Positions 8,946 through 15,930 of a stretch of DNA of 64,000 bases are shown one piece after another. The stretch is taken from NCBI RefSeq assembly GCF_900108305.1, contig NZ_FNUX01000010.1:34740-98739 (forward strand). Reading direction: 5' to 3'. Made by a program: the position numbers and the translations under genes. The notes under the pieces were generated by a model, which was not told the origin of the DNA, did not search any database, and was given only the letters and a program-made list of their open reading frames with translations. The DNA is from Nitrosomonas ureae. Lineage in GTDB: Bacteria; Pseudomonadota; Gammaproteobacteria; Burkholderiales; Nitrosomonadaceae. Every line of letters begins with the position of its first letter. Position 1 is the stretch's first letter.

Positions 8946-10024
8946 TGTCTTGGACGTGATAAGTGTTTTTTTCTAACAATCAGGGCATAAGTGATGAGCG
9001 CCAATAGCATGAGCAATTCCAGCCACCATACGCCAGGCATGCTGCCGATAGTCTCCTGTTCCACCCAGGTTTTTGCTAATCCGCTCAGATTGTAGTACGT
9101 GGCGAAAACCAGGGCGGCAATGAGATAGGTTTTGTCCGTTTTGTCTTGGCGCGGAGCGGTATGAATAAAGGTTAAGGCAATAAGCGCCAGCAGTATGGTA
9201 GCAAGCGGACGTGAGATGCGCCATTGCAACTCGGCGATGTCACGCGGCAGATCGGATTCCCACAAGGTTCTTGTCGCGGCCGCTTTGCGCCGGTAATTCG
9301 TGACGTAATCATTATCAATGAAATAGATCATCTTTTTGAACTGAATGACATCATCGGTGCTGGCGATGTTCGTCAATTGGTAGATGATGCCTTCCGATAA
9401 CTGAATGTGCGGTCTATCGTCTTCTGCTGTGGGTTTAATTTGTTGAGCCTGTTTGGCAATGACGATTTCACTGCTGTCAGGTTTCTTGATGTAGTGAAAA
9501 ATATTTTGCATTTGTTTGTCGGTTTCATTTTTATTGCGTACATAGATTACCCTGCCACTTTTTTCGCTACCATAAAACCGTCCGGCTTGAAATCGATTGG
9601 TGTTGAGTTCCGCCTCTGCTTGCGCGTCGAGAATGTAGCTTTCTCCATAAGCCCAGGGACGAACATACGATGACAACATGCCACTGATGATACCTACCGG
9701 TATCGCGACGGTCAGCACCGCGATAACGATGCGGCGGCCGCTGATGCCCACTGAGCGGATAACATTCAATTCCTGATCTTTGTTGAGCCTTCCCAGGCCC
9801 ATAATGACTGAAATATAGAGGGCGATGGGAATTAACACTTCCAATGCGATCAAGGTTTTTAAAAAAACCAGTTTGATCAAACCGGCGATTCCCAAAGTTT
9901 CCGTAACGGCGCCAGCTAAAAGCCTGGCACTGCTGAAACTGGCGAACAGTCCGATCAGGATGAGAATGACTACCGTGAAAGGCAGCATTATTTCCCGTGC
10001 GATATAGCGGTCGATTAATTTCAT
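8942..10024 (-). CDS. lptF: LptF-like permease (LPS/lipid export ABC transporter)
   Basis: A protein of 360 residues with the YjgP/YjgQ layout: membrane segments near residues 15-35, 60-80 and 100-120, a periplasmic region (about 125-265), then three more segments. The RLNKDQELNVIRSVGISGRR stretch (about 78-97) is the conserved cytoplasmic coupling region that contacts LptB. It overlaps the nucleotidyltransferase gene upstream and lptG downstream by 4 bp each (ATGA), so it sits in a tightly coupled four-gene run. Charge is normal for the family. Which lipid it moves is not shown by the sequence. Confidence 0.88.
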   Translation of the reverse strand: MKLIDRYIAREIMLPFTVVILILIGLFASFSSARLLAGAVTETLGIAGLIKLVFLKTLIALEVLIPIALYISVIMGLGRLNKDQELNVIRSVGISGRRIVIAVLTVAIPVGIISGMLSSYVRPWAYGESYILDAQAEAELNTNRFQAGRFYGSEKSGRVIYVRNKNETDKQMQNIFHYIKKPDSSEIVIAKQAQQIKPTAEDDRPHIQLSEGIIYQLTNIASTDDVIQFKKMIYFIDNDYVTNYRRKAAATRTLWESDLPRDIAELQWRISRPLATILLALIALTFIHTAPRQDKTDKTYLIAALVFATYYNLSGLAKTWVEQETIGSMPGVWWLELLMLLALITYALIVRKKHLSRPRQ

Positions 10025-10833
10025 GACTCTGATCTGAGTATCGATTCAGCCAGTATTAAGTCTTCGACTTTATCCACGTCTACTCCGGCGCGTGGATCGT
10101 CCAGCATGATGGCTTGTATGGCTACCCCGGATTTTTCCGATACTGCCGCTAACGCCTGGTGCAATGTCAAGGATCCCAGCAAATAGGATAATACCGTTTT
10201 GAATCCGAGTACCTGTGCAATTAAACGCCATGGGCGTTTGCGCAAATCTTCTGCTTTGCGCCAGAATTTTACCACTGAGCGCCCTTGCGGTTTGAATGTA
10301 AACAGATTGCAGCCACAAAATCCGCCGTCATTCAAGCGGATGACAGTGCGCTTGGCATTTGGGAATGCGGCCGCGATCACGTTTTGATTGATTGCGCCGA
10401 CTGTGGCATCGCTATTTACTGCGAGTGATTTTTGCAAAAAATCCTGCACAATGCCGGGTGTGAGTAAGGCATGATCGGCGGTAGTTAATAATACCGGTGT
10501 ATTGCTGGATACGTGGTTAAGGCCACTCTCAGCGCTGCGACTGGGAGAGTCCAGGTTGGGTAGCCACTTTACTTGCCCTGAAGCAATGCGCTGTTCTAAT
10601 TCCGGGCAATGAGCGTGCAAGGATTCTGGAGGGCCGCATAAAATGACGCTGGAGATTTGATTGCAAGCCATCAACGTATCCAGGACACGGATAATCATTG
10701 GAATGCCGTCAATCGGCGCGAAGGCTTTGCAAGCCGCGCCGGTATGTTGCGTGATAGGATCTTTGCCGGTGCGATCAGCGGCTAGAACCAGCGCAACAAA
10801 TTGCTGCGATGCCGGATTAAATGCATCACTCAT
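10021..10833 (-). CDS. MobA-like NTP transferase domain protein
   Basis: A protein of 270 residues with a GT-A/nucleotidyltransferase fold. The N-terminal loop ALVLAADRTGKDP...CKAF (about 13-38) corresponds to the nucleotide-binding loop and conserved Lys of MobA/IspD-type enzymes. LLTTADHALLTP (about 114-125) holds the metal-binding Asp, and GVDVDKVEDL near the C-terminus fits the closing motif of the fold. Such enzymes activate a sugar phosphate, polyol phosphate or cofactor with CTP or GTP. Overlaps of 4 bp on both sides place it between a GNAT-like gene and lptF. A role in activating the head group used by the nearby phosphatidyltransferase is an inference. Its nucleotide and substrate are unknown. 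Confidence 0.75.
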   Translation of the reverse strand: MSDAFNPASQQFVALVLAADRTGKDPITQHTGAACKAFAPIDGIPMIIRVLDTLMACNQISSVILCGPPESLHAHCPELEQRIASGQVKWLPNLDSPSRSAESGLNHVSSNTPVLLTTADHALLTPGIVQDFLQKSLAVNSDATVGAINQNVIAAAFPNAKRTVIRLNDGGFCGCNLFTFKPQGRSVVKFWRKAEDLRKRPWRLIAQVLGFKTVLSYLLGSLTLHQALAAVSEKSGVAIQAIMLDDPRAGVDVDKVEDLILAESILRSES

Positions 10834-11981
10834 AATATTTTTTGATAGATGCGATAGCGCTTGTACTGTTCGCTACCCAGATGATCGAGAATATTGCGCA
10901 TTGCCATGTTATCTTCCAGTATCCACGACATTTCAACTTCCTGAATGCCGCGGGCGATACCGGCCTGCCGGGGCGCATCAATGACCAGGCACGCCAGTGC
11001 CAGACCTATCGGTGTATTATGAAATTGTTTGCGTACTCCCATCAGCGGTATACGGCCTGAGCGAATTTCATGATTCCTGATGCTTCTGATGAGTTTGAGC
11101 CAACCGAAGGGAAACAGGTTTCCGTTCAGCTTAGCTAACACTTCGTTAAGATTAGGTAAACCCACCATAAATGCCGCAGGTTTGCCATTGACTTCGGCAA
11201 TCTGGATGAATTCATCCGGTAGCAGCAGTCGCAGACTACTACCCAATTCGGCGAATTCTTCCTGCGTAAATGGAATGAATCCCCAGTTTTCAGACCATGC
11301 GTCGTTAAAGATATCACGTAGCGTTTCCATTTCTTCATTAAATCTATCGCGACGGAGTGTACGTATTGTAATTTGCGAGGAAAAGCGATTGATCAGTATC
11401 TGCATGATGCGTGGTATTTCAAAATCAACTCTAATCCGATACGCCAATAAATCTTTTGCCGGATGATATTCCTGCTCTGTCAATAAACGGTCATACCAGC
11501 GCGCTGAGTGCGGCATCATGACGACGGGCGGCGTATCGAATCCGTCTACCAGTATGCCGCACTCCTGATTTATTGACAGATTGAACGGGCCGCTGATGCG
11601 GCGAATTTGCCGGGAAGCTAACCATGCTTCCGCGTGAAGCATCAACGCGGCAAACACTTCCGAATTGTCGATACATTCCATTAAACCAAAGTGGCCGCTA
11701 TCTGTTCCGTAGCGTTCCTGGTGCAGCGAGTCGATTTGAGCGCTGATGCGGCCAACGGGCTGACCGTTCTGAAATGCTACCCAGGTTTGCCACTCACCGT
11801 GTTTAAAAAAAGGATTATAACGGGAGAAATGAAAACGTCGTTCCAGACGCAATGGCGGTACCCACATCGGGTCATTTGCGTAGATGTGCCAGGGCACATC
11901 AATAAACTTACTCATATCACGATACGTCATCACCGGTCGCACCGTCACTAAGGGGTTGGCCGACTTATCGTGTTTAGTCAT
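10830..11981 (-). CDS. Two-domain GNAT-like acyltransferase-fold protein
   Basis: A protein of 383 residues matching a family often annotated as GNAT-like or, wrongly, as dATP pyrophosphohydrolase. It has DVPWHIYANDPMWVPPLRLE near the start, then FFKHGEWQTWVAF...PVGRISAQID, FGLMECIDN, SGPFNLSINQECGILVDGF and a C-terminal VEMSWILEDNMAMRNIL (a GNAT-type last helix). Members act as presumed N-acyltransferases, substrate unknown. It is the first gene of the overlapping GNAT-NTase-lptF-lptG run, so it likely modifies a lipid-linked or sugar intermediate of the same pathway. This is inferred from context only. Confidence 0.75.
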   Translation of the reverse strand: MTKHDKSANPLVTVRPVMTYRDMSKFIDVPWHIYANDPMWVPPLRLERRFHFSRYNPFFKHGEWQTWVAFQNGQPVGRISAQIDSLHQERYGTDSGHFGLMECIDNSEVFAALMLHAEAWLASRQIRRISGPFNLSINQECGILVDGFDTPPVVMMPHSARWYDRLLTEQEYHPAKDLLAYRIRVDFEIPRIMQILINRFSSQITIRTLRRDRFNEEMETLRDIFNDAWSENWGFIPFTQEEFAELGSSLRLLLPDEFIQIAEVNGKPAAFMVGLPNLNEVLAKLNGNLFPFGWLKLIRSIRNHEIRSGRIPLMGVRKQFHNTPIGLALACLVIDAPRQAGIARGIQEVEMSWILEDNMAMRNILDHLGSEQYKRYRIYQKIL

Positions 11982-12079
11982 ACTGTATGAATGTTTCTGT
12001 ACAAATTCGAATAATCTTAATTAATTAATTAAAAATCAATCTGCTGTTAATTTGTATTTGATAGATCCATTAAGAATTT

Positions 12080-12550
12080 TTAAATATGCGTATGCTTGAG
12101 TAAGTTCGAGATTAGTTGATGAAATTCTATCTTGGGATCGAGTTCGGTGCTGGCAGGTTGATGGGTAGCCGTGGAGTTTTGTTCGGCCGCGGCAATCCTT
12201 TCATCGGTAAGATTACGGCAGAAATCACGAAATTTATTCCAATCCATGTTGTAGCTCAGCAAGCGATCCTGTGGAATGAATATGCGTAGTACTTCAAAAT
12301 TATGATACATTTCCGGCAAACGGGCTGTAAGGTAATGGTTAATATTTCTTGGCCAGCGTTTATGCTCCGGATACATATCGGAAAACTCCTTTTCAATCGT
12401 GTAACGAAAGTTATCGATGGCCAGGGCACGGCGTTTACGGTTAATAATATCCACCATGATAGCTACTATTCCTAATAAGCCAAATAATACAAATGGCCAT
12501 AGTGGCATGGTTTCAAAATATGCTGCAATTTGATTAATGTTTTTGTCCAA
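12080..12550 (-). CDS. Hypothetical single-pass membrane protein
   Basis: A protein of 156 residues. One membrane segment lies near residues 16-34 (PLWPFVLFGLLGIVAIMVD), followed by a basic stop-transfer NRKRRA and a soluble helical C-terminus of about 115 residues with no recognised motif. It lies 98 bp upstream of the GNAT-like gene on the same strand. The predicted topology puts the soluble part in the cytoplasm by the positive-inside rule. No family was recognised and no function is proposed. Confidence 0.6.
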   Translation of the reverse strand: MDKNINQIAAYFETMPLWPFVLFGLLGIVAIMVDIINRKRRALAIDNFRYTIEKEFSDMYPEHKRWPRNINHYLTARLPEMYHNFEVLRIFIPQDRLLSYNMDWNKFRDFCRNLTDERIAAAEQNSTATHQPASTELDPKIEFHQLISNLLKHTHI

Positions 12551-12794
12551 GGCTGTCTCTAGTTAAATTCGTTATGTAACAAAAATATTCCACATGCGGC
12601 GCAATATATTGGCGTATCTTGCCATAGTAAAGCGCATGGATCAATATAAGCATTTCGTAAGTGTCCAAATTTATAAGCGTATTGCTATAAGCTGTTTTCC
12701 TTATGCAATCTGTGCCTGATAAGTAGCAATCATTAAGTAGCAATCATTCAAACGGTAGCTATTTTTTTCATCCATTTCCCTTTTTACCAATAGT

Positions 12795-12834
12795 GCATCT
12801 TCGTAGGCGAAAAATTTTTCGCCTACGAAGATGC
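12795..12834. repeat. Perfect 40-bp palindrome
   Basis: The left arm 12795-12814 (GCATCTTCGTAGGCGAAAAA) is the exact reverse complement of the right arm 12815-12834, with no spacer. It ends about 137 bp before the sigma-54 -24 element, the usual distance for an enhancer bound by a sigma-54 activator. Without a following T-run on either strand it is a weak candidate for a simple terminator, although the RNA would fold strongly. Confidence 0.8.
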
Positions 12835-12970
12835 AGCAATCTCCTTTATCGAAATTAACTTCGTTGAGCTGATATTTTTCTTTTATTTGCCATGTCGATT
12901 TTTTCTAAAATTTCTTTTTATTTTCAATATATTGTAATTTATTTGTCATGTGAATTCTACTCCTGATTCT

Positions 12971-12986
12971 TTGGCACGCTATTTGC
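12971..12986 (+). promoter_or_regulatory. Sigma-54 (RpoN) -24/-12 promoter
   Basis: TTGGCACGCTATTTGC matches the sigma-54 consensus (TGGCACG, four bases, TTGC) at every defined position, and the invariant GG and GC are separated by the required 10 bp. Predicted transcription starts near 12998, about 119 nt before the first gene of the cluster. A sigma-54 activator gene lies about 11 kb downstream (24062-25459). Confidence 0.85.
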
Positions 12987-13116
12987 CTATATCAATATGA
13001 AGGAGATCGGAATTAAACCGATTAACCCGACGAGAGCGTACGACGCTAATTTAATACAAGTTTTTTTAAATTAGTTTGTGTACGAAGAGAGTTATAAATT
13101 AGTGGAGGGCTATGTC

Positions 13117-13824
13117 ATGTATCAAAGTGAAAATACATTTGAATTCAATCCGGAAATGAGCAATTTTGAAGCCGAGCAATATGAAGCCGAGCAATATGAA
13201 GCCGAGCAATATGAAGGCGAGCAGTATGAGCAATTCGAGTATGGCGAAGCGGAATGGGGGGAAGTATTCAACGAAGGCGAAGTGATGGAACTTGCCGCTG
13301 AGCTTCTGGAAGTTACTAATGAAGCAGAGCTTGACCGTTTTCTCGGGAAATTGATCAAGAAAGCCGGCAGCGCCTTGGGCAAAGTAGTGAAATCTCCCAT
13401 CGGTCAGGCGGTGGGTGGCGTGCTCAAGGGGGTTGCCAAAAAAGCATTGCCGATTGCCGGTGGTGCACTGGGCGCTTATTTTGGCGGACCTTTGGGCGCT
13501 AAGATTGGCAGTGGCCTGGCTTCCGCAGCAGGAAATGCGCTTGGGCTGGAGCTCGAAGCATTTAATCAAGAAGATCGCGAATTTGAAGGCGGAAAACAAT
13601 TTGTGCGATTCGCCGCGAATACTGTGAAAAATGCCGTGTCAACCCCTCCTGCCACTGATCCGCGCAGTGCTGCGCAAACGGCCGCTAATAAAGCTGCGCA
13701 AGTCTATGTACCCAATTTGTTAGGCTCAGGATCGAGATCTGCCATGCCATCAGCTATGCCAGGTAAAGGGCGCGGAGGCCGATGGTTCCGGCGTGGCCGC
13801 AACATCGTCATCGTCAATTGCTAA
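13117..13824 (+). CDS. Acidic, glycine-rich-core protein 1 of the sigma-54 cluster
   Basis: A protein of 235 residues with no recognised family. It has three parts. First comes an acidic Glu/Tyr-rich N-terminus with repeated EAEQY units. Next is a module ELAAELLEVTNEAELDRFLG (about 60-80), followed by a Lys-rich and then Gly/Ala-rich hydrophobic core (PIAGGALGAYFGGPLGAK) that looks like a glycine zipper, a membrane-inserting type of helix. Last is a C-terminal part ending GGRWFRRGRNIVIVNC. The same three parts recur in the next gene, and the middle module recurs in the 794-residue protein at 19225. The ATG at 13117 is chosen because GGAGGG lies 7 nt upstream. An in-frame GTG at 13078 has no such site. 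It is the first gene behind the sigma-54 promoter. Secretion or membrane interaction is suggested but no signal peptide is seen. Confidence 0.85.
   Translation: MYQSENTFEFNPEMSNFEAEQYEAEQYEAEQYEGEQYEQFEYGEAEWGEVFNEGEVMELAAELLEVTNEAELDRFLGKLIKKAGSALGKVVKSPIGQAVGGVLKGVAKKALPIAGGALGAYFGGPLGAKIGSGLASAAGNALGLELEAFNQEDREFEGGKQFVRFAANTVKNAVSTPPATDPRSAAQTAANKAAQVYVPNLLGSGSRSAMPSAMPGKGRGGRWFRRGRNIVIVNC
13168..13227 (+). repeat. 15-bp tandem repeat (4 units) encoding EAEQY
   Basis: Units start at 13168, 13183, 13198 and 13213. The first three are identical (GAAGCCGAGCAATAT) and the fourth has two changes. The near-identity suggests recent slippage expansion, so copy number may vary between strains. 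Confidence 0.9.
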
Positions 13825-13860
13825 GCCGTTTCTATAAACGTATTTACGAGGAGAACTAAC

Positions 13861-14562
13861 ATGCACGATATAGACCGTACACAACTGGAAAGCAACCCTG
13901 AGCTGGAAAATTATGAACATGAGCAATACGAATTTGGAGAATACGGCGAATATGGTGAAACCGAATGGGGTGGAGAAACCGGTGTTTTCAGCGAAGCGCA
14001 AGCGGTGGAATTGGCCGCCGAGTTATTGGAGGTCAGCAGCGAAGAAGAGCTGGATCGATTCTTGGGTAGTCTTCTTAAGAAGGCGGGTCAAGTTGCCGGG
14101 AAGTTTATCAAATCCCCGGTAGGTCAGCAGCTCGGCGGACTGTTGAAAGGCGCGGCCAAGCAAGCTTTGCCCATGGTGGGTAGTGCCATTGGCGGTTATT
14201 TTGGCGGCAGTGGCGGTGCCAAGATGGGCAGCCAGGTGGCCTCAACCGCAGGGCGGATTTTTGGCCTCGAATTGGAGGGATTGAGCCATGAAGATCAGGA
14301 ATACGAAGCTGCCAAAAGTTTCGTTCAGTTTGCCGGAACGGCTGCAAAAAATGCAGCAATATCACCGCAGGGAGCAAATCCCAGAGTAGTTGCACAATCG
14401 GCGGTAGCGGCAGCCGCCCGTCGACTTGCTCCAGGTCTGGTTCGCGGTACTCCGGCTGCAGCGCTAGCTGCGTCAGGCAGCGTGTGTCCCTCCTGCGGAC
14501 GGGGTGCCATGAGCGGCCGCTGGATGCGACGCGGAAACAAAATCATTTTGTTTGGAGCTTAG
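13861..14562 (+). CDS. Acidic, glycine-rich-core protein 2 of the sigma-54 cluster
   Basis: A protein of 233 residues, a paralog of the preceding one along most of its length. It has an acidic Glu/Tyr/Gly N-terminus, the module ELAAELLEVSSEEELDRFLG (about 51-70), a Gly-rich hydrophobic core (GGYFGGSGGAK) and LELEGLSHEDQEYEAAKSFV. The tail ends SGRWMRRGNKIILFGA, matching the GRWxRRGxxI pattern of protein 1. Unlike protein 1 it has a CPSCG motif just before the tail, which could bind metal or form a disulfide. AGGAG lies 8 nt before the ATG, and the gap to the previous gene is 36 bp, so the two are cotranscribed. Function is unknown. A pore-forming, scaffold or secreted role is compatible. Confidence 0.85.
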   Translation: MHDIDRTQLESNPELENYEHEQYEFGEYGEYGETEWGGETGVFSEAQAVELAAELLEVSSEEELDRFLGSLLKKAGQVAGKFIKSPVGQQLGGLLKGAAKQALPMVGSAIGGYFGGSGGAKMGSQVASTAGRIFGLELEGLSHEDQEYEAAKSFVQFAGTAAKNAAISPQGANPRVVAQSAVAAAARRLAPGLVRGTPAAALAASGSVCPSCGRGAMSGRWMRRGNKIILFGA

Positions 14563-14568
14563 CCTGTC

Positions 14569-15930
14569 ATGGCTCCCGCTTCTTACGCCACATGGATGCT
14601 CGAGCAAGAAGCTCGTGCTTTGCTGACCCGGTTGAAACGCATCAAGCCTTTCGCTTTGCATGAAACCATGCTGCCAGCGGCATCGTTGTTACCGGCAGCG
14701 CAAATCGGCATCGAGCGTTACTTGATGGAGGGGCGGCGAGAACTGAGAAGGATGATTCAGCGTTACATTGCTTGGTTACGCGGACCATCTGGCCGTAGGG
14801 CAACGCCCGCCCATGCACAGCGGCTGTTTTCACTGCTGCGGTTGAGATTCAATGCGGTACTGACACAATTTGATTTATTCAACGATGCACTCACGCAGCG
14901 CAGCGAAAATGAAATCGGTGTGTGGCTTTCCGGTCTTGAAGTGGTATCGGCTGATGCACTCGCTATTCCGGGGCATTATTACGAAGTACCGCCAGTTATC
15001 TGTTATCTCGATCGTGGTGTTGGCGCGGCGATCCGCCGTGCAAGAACACGATTGCCAGGTGGCGGTGAGAATCCGGTAGCGGTGATTCGTGTTCCCCGGG
15101 AACGCATGGTGGGCAGCGGTATCGCTTCTTCCCTGATCCATGAAGTAGGGCATCAGTCGGCCGCACTGCTTAACCTGGTGAATTCCTTGCGGCCTGTTTT
15201 GCAGGGCATGCAACGGGGCAGTGGAGCCTATAGCACCACCTGGGCATTGTGGGAACGGTGGATTTCAGAAATCGTCGCCGATTTCTGGTCTGTTGCTCGC
15301 ATTGGTATTGCTTCCACGCTGGGATTGATGGGTGTGGTCAGCTTACCACGCGCTTTTGTATTCCGCTTGAATCGAGATGATCCGCATCCGGCGCCATGGA
15401 TCCGTGTCAAGCTGAGTTGTGCGATCGGGCAAGCGCTTTATCCGCATCCCCAGTGGCAACGCCTGGCCCAATTATGGGAATCCTACTATCCGCTGGACGG
15501 ATTGGAGGCCGCGCAACGGCAGAATTATCAGGCATTGCAGGCGACTTTACCTGGTTTTGTAGCGCTGCTAATCAATCACCGTCCTGAAAGCCTGCGCGGG
15601 CGCAGCCTGGCTGAAGCTTTGCAGGTGCAAAATCGCCAGCCGCACCGTCTTCAGGCACTGTTCTTAGCGTGGCGGCAGGAGCCAGTGAGAATGTATCGCG
15701 CATCACCGGTACTGGCTTTCGCCGTGATCGGCCAAGCACGTGCCGACGGCCGCATGAGTCCGGAGCAGGAAAGCGCCTTGCTCGGGAAATTGCTAACCCA
15801 CTGGGCGCTGCGCAGCACCTTGGCAGTGTCTGCGGCCTGTTCAATGCGATCAGAACAACCTAAGCCTTGGCTTGCAAATTACTATCAACGAAATCGTTTT
15901 ATTAACTATTCACTCAGGAGAATGACATGA
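14569..15930 (+). CDS. HExxH zinc-metalloprotease-like protein
   Basis: A protein of 453 residues. SSLIHEVGHQSAAL contains HExxH at 191-195, and WISEIVADFW places a Glu at 234 and Asp at 238 in the ExxAD arrangement that supplies the third zinc ligand in gluzincins. No signal peptide or membrane segment is evident. The N-terminal 170 residues are helical and basic, and the C-terminal 200 are unassigned. It begins 6 bp after protein 2 and ends with a 4-bp overlap with the next gene, so it is clearly part of the operon. It could process the two glycine-rich proteins or act on a target outside the cell. It appears more GC-rich than the flanking genes. Catalytic activity is inferred from motif only. 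Confidence 0.75.
   Translation: MAPASYATWMLEQEARALLTRLKRIKPFALHETMLPAASLLPAAQIGIERYLMEGRRELRRMIQRYIAWLRGPSGRRATPAHAQRLFSLLRLRFNAVLTQFDLFNDALTQRSENEIGVWLSGLEVVSADALAIPGHYYEVPPVICYLDRGVGAAIRRARTRLPGGGENPVAVIRVPRERMVGSGIASSLIHEVGHQSAALLNLVNSLRPVLQGMQRGSGAYSTTWALWERWISEIVADFWSVARIGIASTLGLMGVVSLPRAFVFRLNRDDPHPAPWIRVKLSCAIGQALYPHPQWQRLAQLWESYYPLDGLEAAQRQNYQALQATLPGFVALLINHRPESLRGRSLAEALQVQNRQPHRLQALFLAWRQEPVRMYRASPVLAFAVIGQARADGRMSPEQESALLGKLLTHWALRSTLAVSAACSMRSEQPKPWLANYYQRNRFINYSLRRMT

Larger units (their letters stand above)
12551..13116. other. Divergent regulatory intergenic region
   Basis: A 566-bp AT-rich region between a leftward membrane-protein gene and the rightward glycine-rich-protein cluster. 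It holds a perfect 40-bp palindrome (12795-12834), a sigma-54-type promoter (12971-12986) and an untranslated leader of about 119 nt with small hairpins. No convincing gene was found in it. Confidence 0.8.

Noticed and set aside
12534..12743. 69-residue minus-strand frame upstream of the 12080-12550 gene
   Set aside because: No family resemblance, no ribosome binding site, and it overlaps the neighbouring gene.
12997..13074. 25-codon frame beginning at the predicted sigma-54 transcript start
   Set aside because: Its ATG coincides with or precedes the expected +1, so no ribosome binding site would be present.
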